A stretch of 41,647 nucleotides of DNA from NCBI GenBank assembly GCA_009380005.1, contig WHSQ01000002.1:40007-81653 (forward strand). Reading direction: 5' to 3'. Source of the stretch: Actinomycetota bacterium (GTDB taxonomy: Bacteria; Actinomycetota; CADDZG01; WHSQ01). The notes under the pieces are model-generated. The model was not told where the DNA came from, did no database searches, and saw only the letters and a program-made list of their open reading frames with translations. Each line of letters starts with the position of its first letter. The stretch's first letter is position 1. Of this stretch, positions 17,174 to 23,760 are shown piece by piece. The position numbers were made by a program, and so were the translations under genes.

Positions 17174-18765
17174 CCCACGACGGGTTCGCCCGCCCCATCG
17201 GCCGCCTCTCGATAGACCACGGCGTCGTGGATGAGTGCCGGGAGCTGTCCGTGGAGATCTCCCGTCCGATCGAGGAGCTGGCCCGCACGCACACGACCAG
17301 ATCGATCGAGCGGGCCGTACTCCGTTTGATCGGCATCACGGGGGCCGAAGGCGCGGGGGCCGCCGCTCAACCCCGCGTCAATCAGGTGATCGACGCCGTC
17401 GACGCCACGGTCGGCCTGCAGCGCGGGGTCCTCGTGCCGTTCCTTCACGCGGTGGAGTCGGGATGCGGTGACATCCGCACGGCCGCGGAACGGATCGCGG
17501 CCGGAGACGTTCGGCCGGAGTGGCCCGATGGGATCGACCTGGAGATCGCCCTCGAGCGGGCTCGTCGGGAATCGCGCCGGGCGGTCGACTCCATCACCGG
17601 CGCCGAGCTCGACCGCGCGGCCAAGATCGAGAAGATGGGCGAGCCCGGGAAGCCGTGGTTCTATCTGATCGTCGCTACCGGGAACATCTACGAAGACATC
17701 CCGCAGGCACAAGCCGCCGCCCGGGAGGGCGCCGATGTCATAGCCGTCATCCGATCGACGGGCCAGTCGCTGCTGGACTACGTTCCCGAAGGTGCCACGA
17801 CGCAGGGCTTCGCCGGGACGCTCGCCACCCAGGAGAACTTCCGTCTGATGAGAGCCGCCCTCGACGAGGTCGGAGATGAGCTCGGCCGCTACGTCCGCCT
17901 CACCAACTACGCCAGCGGACTGTGCATGCCCGAGATAGCTGCGATGGCGGCGATGGAACGGCTCGACATGATGCTGAACGACTGCATGTACGGGATCATC
18001 TTCCGCGACATCAACATGCAGCGGACGTTCGTGGACCAGCACTTCTCGCGCATGGTGCACGCCGCGGCCGGGATCGTGATCAACACCGGCGAGGACAACT
18101 ACCTCACGACCGCGAACGCGATCGAGGCCGCTCACACCGTCCTGGCTTCTCAGTTCCTGAACGAGCGCCTCGCCCTGTCGGCCGGCCTGGCGAAGGAGCG
18201 GATGGGCCTCGGTCACGCGTTCGAGGTCGACCCGGCCGCGCCCGATCAGATCCTGCTGGAGCTGGCCCAGGCGCAGCTGGTACGTGAATGCTTCCCCGAC
18301 GCCCCGCTCAAGTACATGCCTCCGACGAAGCACATGACCGGGAACATCTTCCAGGGCTTCCTGTACGACGGCATGTTCAACCTCGTCGGGGCCTTGACCG
18401 GGCAGGACATCATCTTGCTGGGCATGATGTCCGAAGGCGTTCATACTCCGTTCCTCTCCGACCGCGACCTGGCGATCGAGAACGTGCGCTACGTGTTCCG
18501 CGGAGCCGCCGGTCTAGCCGGAGACGTCCGGTTCGAAGCCGGGGGCCGGGTCGAGCGGCGCGCGGCGCAGGTTCTCGAGGAGTGCCGCCAGATGCTGCGC
18601 AAGGTCGCGGATATCGGGATGTTCGCCGCGATCGAGGCCGGCATGTTCGCCGATACCGTTCGGACCCGCGACGGCGGGAAAGGTCTGGACGGCGTGATCG
18701 AACGCGATGCAGGCTACGTCAACCCGATAGCGGACCTCCTTGCGGACGAACTGGGAGTCGGTTGA
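17170..18765 (+). CDS. kamD: Lysine 5,6-aminomutase alpha subunit (beta-lysine 5,6-aminomutase)
   Basis: KamD is the large catalytic TIM-barrel subunit of the adenosylcobalamin- and PLP-dependent 5,6-aminomutase, which moves the terminal amine of beta-lysine (or D-lysine) to C5. The 531 residues are close to the clostridial length. Recognisable segments include VNQVIDAVDATVGLQRGVL, KPWFYLIVATGNIYEDIPQAQ, VIRSTGQSLLDYVPEG, LTNYASGLCMPEIA, YGIIFRDINMQRTF and PTKHMTGNIFQG. The start ATG overlaps the amidohydrolase stop by four bases, and the stop shares a base with kamE. The two subunits would be made in equal amounts, as needed for the complex. Confidence 0.94.
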   Translation: MTHDGFARPIGRLSIDHGVVDECRELSVEISRPIEELARTHTTRSIERAVLRLIGITGAEGAGAAAQPRVNQVIDAVDATVGLQRGVLVPFLHAVESGCGDIRTAAERIAAGDVRPEWPDGIDLEIALERARRESRRAVDSITGAELDRAAKIEKMGEPGKPWFYLIVATGNIYEDIPQAQAAAREGADVIAVIRSTGQSLLDYVPEGATTQGFAGTLATQENFRLMRAALDEVGDELGRYVRLTNYASGLCMPEIAAMAAMERLDMMLNDCMYGIIFRDINMQRTFVDQHFSRMVHAAAGIVINTGEDNYLTTANAIEAAHTVLASQFLNERLALSAGLAKERMGLGHAFEVDPAAPDQILLELAQAQLVRECFPDAPLKYMPPTKHMTGNIFQGFLYDGMFNLVGALTGQDIILLGMMSEGVHTPFLSDRDLAIENVRYVFRGAAGLAGDVRFEAGGRVERRAAQVLEECRQMLRKVADIGMFAAIEAGMFADTVRTRDGGKGLDGVIERDAGYVNPIADLLADELGVG

Positions 18766-19499
18766 TGCCGGAGATCAAGCCGTACGGCGACGAGACCGGT
18801 GACGGGATGGTGCAGTTGTCGTTCACCCTGCCCCTCGCGGAGTCGGAGCGCGCCCGTCAGGCCGCCCTGGCCCTGGCGACCAAGATGGGGATACAGCGCC
18901 CCCAGGTCGTCCACATGAAGGGCATGGGTTCGGACTTCACTTTCTTCGTGGTTTACGGAGCGACGCAACACTCCGTCGACCCCGACACCTTGACGGTGGA
19001 GGAACGAGAGTTCCCGTTGCTGTCGTCTCAGGAGGTCAACAAGCTGATCTTCGAGAGGCTCAAACGACCTCTGGTGGTGATCGGTGCCTGTACCGGCACC
19101 GATGCCCATACGGTGGGGCTCGATGCCATCCTGTCGATGAAGGGCTTCGCCGGCGACAAGGGGTTGGAGTATTACTCGCAGATCAGAGTGGTGAACATGG
19201 GCGCACAGGTGACGCCGGACGAGATCGTCGAAGTCGCCCGCTCGGAAGGTGCGGACGCCGTCCTCGTCTCGCAGGTGGTCACCCAGCGCGATGCCCACGT
19301 CCTGCATCTGAAGGAAGTGCGCGAGGCGTTGGAGGCGGCGGGGTTGCGCCGCGGGCTCGTACTGGTCGGTGGGGGGCCCAGGTTCTCGCCCGAGCAGGCG
19401 TCCGAGCTCGGATACGACCGGATCTTCGGACGGGGTACGAAGCCGTCCGAGGTCGCGGCCTACCTCGCCTGGTCCGTCACCCATGAGGTACCGGTGTGA
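18765..19499 (+). CDS. kamE: Lysine 5,6-aminomutase beta subunit (cobalamin- and PLP-binding)
   Basis: KamE carries the B12-binding domain of the 5,6-aminomutase. The 244-residue product contains the base-off motif DAHTVG, with Asp113 and the Co-ligating His115. Lys126 lies exactly 11 residues after this His, the same spacing as His133/Lys144 in the clostridial enzyme, where the lysine forms the PLP aldimine. VLVSQVVTQRD and LVLVGGGPRF supply the later conserved Ser and Gly-rich loops of the Rossmann domain. An N-terminal dimerisation region precedes it. One-base overlap with kamD and four-base overlap with kal. All key residues look intact, so a functional enzyme is expected. Confidence 0.95.
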   Translation: MPEIKPYGDETGDGMVQLSFTLPLAESERARQAALALATKMGIQRPQVVHMKGMGSDFTFFVVYGATQHSVDPDTLTVEEREFPLLSSQEVNKLIFERLKRPLVVIGACTGTDAHTVGLDAILSMKGFAGDKGLEYYSQIRVVNMGAQVTPDEIVEVARSEGADAVLVSQVVTQRDAHVLHLKEVREALEAAGLRRGLVLVGGGPRFSPEQASELGYDRIFGRGTKPSEVAAYLAWSVTHEVPV

Positions 19500-19885
19500 A
19501 CGAGATCAGCGCTTCTCTGCGCGTCCGGCTATCTCAGGCAGACGCGCACTACGGTGGGGGTCTCGTCCCCGGCGCCAAGCTGATGGAGCTGTACGGCGAC
19601 GTCGCGACCGAGCTCTGCATCCGGTCCGACGGAGACGAAGGCCTGTTCGCCGCGTACTCGTCCGTGGAGTTCCTGGCCCCCCTGCACGCGGGGGACTTCG
19701 TCGAGGTTCGCGGCAGGATCGTGCGCACGGGCACGACGTCCCGTGAGATCTCTTTCGAGGCCTACCGCTACGCGACGCCCCGCCCCGAGGTGAACGCCTC
19801 GGCGGCGGACATCCTGGACCATCCGGAGCTGGCGGGCCGGGCCACGGGTACCTGCGTGGTCAAGAAGGACCGCCAGCGGCGCTAG
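19496..19885 (+). CDS. kal: 3-aminobutyryl-CoA ammonia-lyase (hotdog fold)
   Basis: Kal removes ammonia from L-3-aminobutyryl-CoA to give crotonyl-CoA, a late step of lysine fermentation. The 129-residue size fits the single hotdog domain of the family. Visible features are RLSQADAHYGGGLVPGAKLMELYGDVATEL at the N-terminal half, and VEFLAPLHAGDFVEVRGRIVRTGTTSREISFEAY (central helix plus beta strands). The GTG start overlaps the kamE stop by four bases. A generic thioesterase is the alternative for such a short hotdog protein. The operon position and the HYGGGLV-GA-L pattern, which I associate with Kal, favour the lyase. Confidence 0.85.
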   Translation: MNEISASLRVRLSQADAHYGGGLVPGAKLMELYGDVATELCIRSDGDEGLFAAYSSVEFLAPLHAGDFVEVRGRIVRTGTTSREISFEAYRYATPRPEVNASAADILDHPELAGRATGTCVVKKDRQRR

Positions 19886-19893
19886 TCCCGGGG

Positions 19894-19914
19894 GGGCTCA
19901 GGTCGAGGGAGCCC
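19894..19914 (+). terminator. Possible hairpin terminator after kal
   Basis: Directly after the kal stop there is a perfect 6-bp inverted repeat, GGGCTC (19894-19899) and GAGCCC (19909-19914), with a nine-base loop. No T-run follows, so it is a weak intrinsic terminator candidate, of the kind sometimes seen in high-GC actinobacteria. It would separate the lysine operon from the HAD gene 131 bases downstream of kal. Confidence 0.35.
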
Positions 19915-20016
19915 GATCCTCGAGCGGACCGGTTGACCTTCCGCCGGATGAAGTAGGTTCTCGCTCAACCACACCAGACCAGCCGATCCCGGCGTCGCCG
20001 GCGGGGGAGTGATGTC

Positions 20017-20745
20017 GTGAGGAGAGTCGAGGGGATCCGAGCAGTCACATACGACTGCTGGGGGACGCTTCTGCGGGACAAGGATTGGAAGGGCGCCATG
20101 GATATCCGGATCGGCGCCCTTCGTCGCGTCATGCGTCTTCCGGAGGACGAGGCGCGCGAGCTGATGGACGAGGCCTGGCTCCGTCATGACGAGGCCTGGA
20201 AGCAGGTCGAGAGCTTCGGGGCGGGGCGGATGGCCGCCTACTGCCTCGAGGCCCGCGGGATCGACGACGACGAGACGATCAGGTTCCTCACGCGTGAGTT
20301 CGAGGAGGCGACCCGCAGGGTCGGCGTGGATGCCGTCGACGGCGCCGAGGAGACCCTGGCCCGGCTCAAGGAGGCCGACCTCGGGCTCGCCCTGATCTGC
20401 GACACCGGCCTCAGCCCCGGCCGCGTCGTGCGCCAGCTCCTGGACGACTGCGGCCTCCTCAAGTTCCTCGACATCACCTGTTTCTCGGACGAGGTCGGCG
20501 TCCCCAAGCCCGGCAACGACATCTTCGTAGCGGCGCTGCGGGGGCTGAACGTGCGGCCGCCCGAGGCCATCCACATCGGGGACCTCAGACGGACGGACAT
20601 CGCCGGAGCGCACGACGTCGGGATGCACGCGGCCCGCTTCCGGGGGGTGCACGACGACCGGTCGGACTCGCACGAGGCCGAGATCGTTCTGGACCGGCAC
20701 GAACAGATCCTCGAGGTGCTGAGCCTCGACGAGGCGGCCGCTTAG
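20017..20745 (+). CDS. HAD-superfamily hydrolase, dehalogenase-like motif I
   Basis: A 242-residue HAD protein with motif I YDCWGTLL: nucleophile Asp13 is kept, and the +2 position is Trp15 instead of Asp. L-2-haloacid dehalogenases have an aromatic (Tyr) at this position (D-x-Y-G-T), so the enzyme may not be a simple phosphatase. Motif II Thr is in LICDTGLS near 127-134, the motif III Lys is in VGVPKPGNDIF, and motif IV is IHIGDLRRTDIAGA. A helical cap lies between about 25 and 100. GTG 20017 is chosen because GGGGGAG sits seven bases upstream and the nearby ATG (20012) runs straight into a stop. It is separated from kal by 131 bases, and its tie to lysine metabolism is unclear. Confidence 0.8.
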   Translation: MRRVEGIRAVTYDCWGTLLRDKDWKGAMDIRIGALRRVMRLPEDEARELMDEAWLRHDEAWKQVESFGAGRMAAYCLEARGIDDDETIRFLTREFEEATRRVGVDAVDGAEETLARLKEADLGLALICDTGLSPGRVVRQLLDDCGLLKFLDITCFSDEVGVPKPGNDIFVAALRGLNVRPPEAIHIGDLRRTDIAGAHDVGMHAARFRGVHDDRSDSHEAEIVLDRHEQILEVLSLDEAAA

Positions 20746-20770
20746 CCCGTCCCGGCCCTGCCGCCGGCCC

Positions 20771-22204
20771 TCAGTAGGCCCGGGCCCAGATGGCCCTCTC
20801 GGTTCCGGGCTTCCCGCACACGATGCAGGGCCCGCGGGGATCCTCACGCTCCAGGGGGAGGACACGCAGGCTGGCCTTGGTCGCGGCCGACACCTTCTCT
20901 TCGCACTCCGGGCTTCCACACCAGGGCCCGACCCAGAAGCCCCCCTTCTCCTCGACGCCGGCGGCGAAGGAGTCGAAATCGTCGATCTGGTGCGTGTTCT
21001 CGTCCCGGTAGGCGCGGGCGTCCTCGAACAGCGCGAGCTGCACTTCATCGAGCGTCCCGGCCATCCCCGACGTCGCCTCGGCCAGGCTCACCGAGCGCTT
21101 GTCGCCGGTGACCCGGTCGACGAGCACGACCTGTCCTGCTTCGACATCGCGGGGGCCGAGTTCCACCCGCACGGGGACGCCCTTGAGCTCCCACTCGCCG
21201 AACTTGTACCCGGGCCGGTGCTGGTCCCTGTCGTCCAGCTTCGCGCGCACTCCGTTGCCGGCGAGATCGTCGCGGAGCTTGCCGGCGACGTCGAGGACCG
21301 CCGAGCGCTCTTCGTCCGAGCGGTAGATGGGGACGATGACCACCTGGATGGGGGCGATAGCGGGGGGCAAGCGAAGACCCTTGTCGTCGCCGTGGGCCAT
21401 GATCGTGCCCCCGATCATGCGCGTGGTGAAGCCCCACGACGTACCCCACGCGTACTCCTGTCGGCCCTCCGGGTTGAGGAACTTCACGTCGTAGGCCTTG
21501 GCGAAGTTCTGCCCGAGGAAGTGGGAGGTCCCGCACTGTAGGGCCTTGGCGTCACGCATCATCGCTTCGATCGGCAGGGTCTCGTCGGCGCCGGGGAAAC
21601 GTTCCGACTCCGACTTGCGGCCGGGGATGACGGGGATCCCCAGGACGTCCTCGGCCACCTCCCGGTACACCTCGAGCATGCGGAGCGCCTCGTCCCAGGC
21701 TTCTTCCCTCGTGGCGTGGGCCGTGTGCCCTTCCTGCCACAGGAACTCGCTGGTCCGGAGGAACAGCCTCGTGCGCATCTCCCACCGAAGAACGTTGCAC
21801 CACTGGTTGTAGAGGAGCGGGAGGTCGCGATAGCTCTGGATCCAGCGGGCATAGGTGGGCCAGATGACGGCCTCCGAGGTCGGCCGGATCACCAGAGGCT
21901 CGTCGAGGGTCTCTCCTCCGCCCTGCGTGACGACCGCCGCCTGGAGCTTGAAGCCTTCGACGTGCTGAGCCTCGGCGGCCAGCAGGTGCATCGGGATCAG
22001 CAGGGGGAAGTAGAAGTTCTCGTGCCCGGTCGCCTTGAAGCGGTCGTCGAGGGCCCGCTGGATGTTCTCCCAGATCGCGAAGCCGTAGGGGCGGATGATC
22101 ATCGAGCCGCGCGCGGGGCCGTGCTCGGCGAGCTCGGCCCGCTTGACGACCTCGACGTACCAGCCGGGGAAGTCTTCGGACTGCTTGGGGAGCCGGTCGG
22201 CCAC
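20771..22204 (-). CDS. proS: Prolyl-tRNA synthetase, archaeal/eukaryotic type
   Basis: ProRS charges tRNA-Pro. The 477-residue product is the short form without the bacterial INS editing insert. Class II motifs are visible: PARGSMIIRPYGFAIWENIQ (motif 1 region), RTSEFLWQEGHTAHA (motif 2) and YAWGTSWGFTTRMIGG (motif 3). The anticodon-binding domain follows (PIQVVIVPIYRSDEER onward). The C-terminal domain has a Cys pattern (WCGSPEC, CIVC) and ends in Tyr, as in archaeal/eukaryotic-type enzymes. GTG 22204 is preferred because it shares a base with the stop of the upstream YjbQ-like gene and starts the conserved ADRLPKQSEDFPGWY segment. An upstream in-frame start adds an Arg/Ala-rich stretch only. 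Confidence 0.93.
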   Translation of the reverse strand: MADRLPKQSEDFPGWYVEVVKRAELAEHGPARGSMIIRPYGFAIWENIQRALDDRFKATGHENFYFPLLIPMHLLAAEAQHVEGFKLQAAVVTQGGGETLDEPLVIRPTSEAVIWPTYARWIQSYRDLPLLYNQWCNVLRWEMRTRLFLRTSEFLWQEGHTAHATREEAWDEALRMLEVYREVAEDVLGIPVIPGRKSESERFPGADETLPIEAMMRDAKALQCGTSHFLGQNFAKAYDVKFLNPEGRQEYAWGTSWGFTTRMIGGTIMAHGDDKGLRLPPAIAPIQVVIVPIYRSDEERSAVLDVAGKLRDDLAGNGVRAKLDDRDQHRPGYKFGEWELKGVPVRVELGPRDVEAGQVVLVDRVTGDKRSVSLAEATSGMAGTLDEVQLALFEDARAYRDENTHQIDDFDSFAAGVEEKGGFWVGPWCGSPECEEKVSAATKASLRVLPLEREDPRGPCIVCGKPGTERAIWARAY

Positions 22205-22578
22205 TATTCGCCCACCACCTGGATCACGATCGACCTGACGCCGGGTTCTTCGAGCTCGGCGAGCAGCACCCGCTGCCACTTACCCAGCCTAAGCTCGCCG
22301 TCTGCGACGGGCAGGACCACGGAGGTCGAACCGATCAGGGCGTGCCGGCTGTGGACGTCCTGGGCACCGAGGCGATCCAGCGCGGCCCGGACGTCGCTCA
22401 TCAGCCCAGACTCCCGCTCGTTCATCACCACGCTGCAGCCGCTCTCCAACGAGAAGACCGTGACCTGCCCCTGCCTGACCCCGGATCCGGCGATAGCCGT
22501 GCGGACCTCGTCGGTTACGTCCACGAAGTCCAGGGAAGCCGTCGTCTCGGCCTTACATTCGGCCCGATGGATCCGCAT
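22204..22578 (-). CDS. YjbQ/UPF0047-family protein
   Basis: This 124-residue protein matches the UPF0047 (YjbQ) fold, whose members have thiamine-phosphate-synthase-like activity in vitro and poorly known roles. The C-terminal half is convincing: HSRHALIGSTSVVLPVADGELRLGKWQRVLLAE corresponds to the family's conserved His-Gly-Ser-Pro-LGxWQ pattern. The N-terminal signature usually read as KHTTAGITINE is LESGCSVVMNE here, so the conserved His and Thr pair is replaced (Glu and Ser-Gly by my alignment) while the Asn-Glu pair is kept. It is the first gene of the proS transcript, with a one-base overlap. Loss of the His may mean altered or lost activity. Confidence 0.75.
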   Translation of the reverse strand: MRIHRAECKAETTASLDFVDVTDEVRTAIAGSGVRQGQVTVFSLESGCSVVMNERESGLMSDVRAALDRLGAQDVHSRHALIGSTSVVLPVADGELRLGKWQRVLLAELEEPGVRSIVIQVVGE

Positions 22579-22612
22579 GGCGGTGATGCTATCCGTAGCT
22601 CAAGGCGGAGTT

Positions 22613-22674
22613 GTGTCCACGACGTGCGTTTTCCACGGATCTTCGGGGACGACCTTGGGACATCCTGTGGATGG
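22613..22674. other. Cluster of three DnaA-box-like nonamers
   Basis: GTGTCCACG (22613-22621), TTTTCCACG (22629-22637) and TGTGGATGG (22666-22674, opposite orientation) each match a TT(A/G)TCCACA DnaA box at seven of nine positions. They lie within about 60 bases in the divergent spacer between the YjbQ-like gene and the putative RNA promoter. No dnaA, dnaN, parAB or gidB gene is nearby, so this is not a chromosome origin. It may be a regulatory or titration site, or chance. Confidence 0.2.
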
Positions 22675-22728
22675 ATGTTCGATAACTCAGGAACTTTCGC
22701 GGACAGCCATCTGTCTCGGATCTTCGTA

Positions 22729-22757
22729 TTGACACCCTCTTGCTCTCTCCCTATCGT
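22729..22757 (+). promoter_or_regulatory. Near-consensus sigma-70-type promoter
   Basis: A perfect -35 hexamer TTGACA (22729-22734) is followed by a 17-base spacer and TATCGT (22752-22757), which keeps the important TAT of the -10 box. Transcription would start near 22764 and run rightwards. No start codon with a convincing coding frame follows for more than 500 bases, so the promoter seems to serve either a non-coding RNA or a very long leader of the DUF4193 gene. Confidence 0.5.
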
Positions 22758-22763
22758 GCGACG

Positions 22764-23201
22764 AGTCCCAAGCAGCCAAGCGGACTGCGAGGGTCACCGA
22801 GAAGCTCGCAAGGGTGGATCGGGATGGACCGGCGGATCGGAAGCGCCTCGAGCGGATCGATCAGGGGGGCCGGTCGCAGGCGAAAGCCGGCGACAACAAC
22901 CTCGAACGCCGATCCACGCACCGGACGAAGTCCGAGCCGGGTGAAACCGGAGCGGCATTCGACCGTAGCGACGGGAAACACCTCGGTGTTGCCCCGGGCG
23001 CCGGAGTATCCGGAGCGGAGACCCCACGTATGCCGGGCGGTTGCTTGGGACCTCGATCTCGGTTGGACCCGAGTGGCCGAAGGAAAACGCTCCAATAACC
23101 GGTTCGCCGGCTAACGAGCGGTCCCGGAAGGTTACTCGGGTCTTTCCGTCTCCTCTCGGGCTCCTCAGCCTTCCCTCCGGGCACCCAAACGGAACCCGTT
23201 T
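22764..23201 (+). ncRNA. Candidate structured non-coding RNA of unknown class
   Basis: The gene-free stretch 22579-23303 follows the promoter at 22729 with a series of small perfect hairpins, several capped by stable loops. They are GTCGC/GCGAC around GGC-GAAA-GCC (22873-22894); CGGAC-GAA-GTCCG (22922-22934); CCGG-GTGAAA-CCGG (22937-22950); AACAC-CTCG-GTGTT inside GGG/CCC (22973-22994); CCGGA-GTA-TCCGG (23001-23013); CTCGG/CCGAG (23058-23073); and CCGG-TTCG-CCGG (23099-23110). AAACGG-AAC-CCGTTT followed by CTTC (23187-23201) may end it. Short frames on both strands here show no recognisable protein. RNase P, tmRNA and SRP RNA signatures were looked for and not found. Both ends are guesses, and hairpins are common in GC-rich DNA. 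Confidence 0.35.
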
Positions 23202-23303
23202 CTTCGCGCTGCCTCCGCGGCCTCACTTGGGGGTGTTGCCATCCGGATCTCGGGAATAAGGTTGTCTCGACCGGCCGGCGCAACCAGGAGGGCACCGAAC
23301 ACC

Positions 23304-23750
23304 GTGCTACGCGATGTGGAGTCCGACGAGGACCTGGAATCGCTCGATAACGAGGGCGGCGATCCCGAAGACCGCGGGGACCTGGCGCGTCTCGGGCTCG
23401 ACGAGGAAGAGCTCGAAGACGAAGACGAAGATTCGGAGGACGAGGACGACGAGGGCCAGGAGGCCGCCGGATCCACCGACGACGATGAGGAGTCGGACGA
23501 GACCAGCCTCGAGGACCTCCTCGCCAAGCGAGCCGCCGCCCGCAGGGGAGGGGAGGACTCCGACGAGGATGTGACCGAGATCCTCGGGATGTCCTCCGAG
23601 CGGGAGCCGAGCACGCTGGACGTCGACCCACCCCCGGGCAAGGTGACGCCTATCCGCAGCGATGAGTTCGTCTGCGCGCGTTGCTACCTCGTGAAACCAC
23701 GCGTGCAGCTGGCCGACCCGGAGCGCGGTCTCTGTCGCGATTGCGCCTAG
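23304..23750 (+). CDS. DUF4193-family acidic zinc-binding-like protein
   Basis: A 148-residue actinobacterial protein. The first two thirds are extremely acidic (Asp/Glu runs at about 20-75), with one helix-like patch SLEDLLAKRAAARR. The C-terminus carries DEFVCARCYLVKPRVQLADPERGLCRDCA, whose CxxC...CxxC pattern is the DUF4193 hallmark and probably binds zinc. Function is unknown in the family. GTG 23304 is chosen for the AGGAGGG site 11 bases upstream; an in-frame TTG at 23262 would add 14 residues and lacks such a site. lnt starts ten bases after the stop, so they are likely co-transcribed. Confidence 0.8.
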   Translation: MLRDVESDEDLESLDNEGGDPEDRGDLARLGLDEEELEDEDEDSEDEDDEGQEAAGSTDDDEESDETSLEDLLAKRAAARRGGEDSDEDVTEILGMSSEREPSTLDVDPPPGKVTPIRSDEFVCARCYLVKPRVQLADPERGLCRDCA

Positions 23751-23760
23751 CTACATCTCG

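Noticed and set aside
22613-22674. Replication origin
   Set aside because: The DnaA-like sites are few and imperfect, there is no AT-rich unwinding region, and none of the usual origin genes are nearby.
22811-22835. T-box-like AGGGTGG motif
   Set aside because: The matching antiterminator partner is not seen, and the downstream gene on that strand is not an aminoacyl-tRNA synthetase or amino-acid gene.
23138-23150. 23S rRNA-like GACGGAAAGACCC on the minus strand
   Set aside because: The match stops after 13 bases and no other rRNA segment surrounds it; likely chance.
22764-23201. RNase P RNA, tmRNA or SRP RNA
   Set aside because: No GAGGAAAGUCC/ACAGAA pair, no T-arm-like end with CCA and no GGAAGGxAGCA element were found on either strand.
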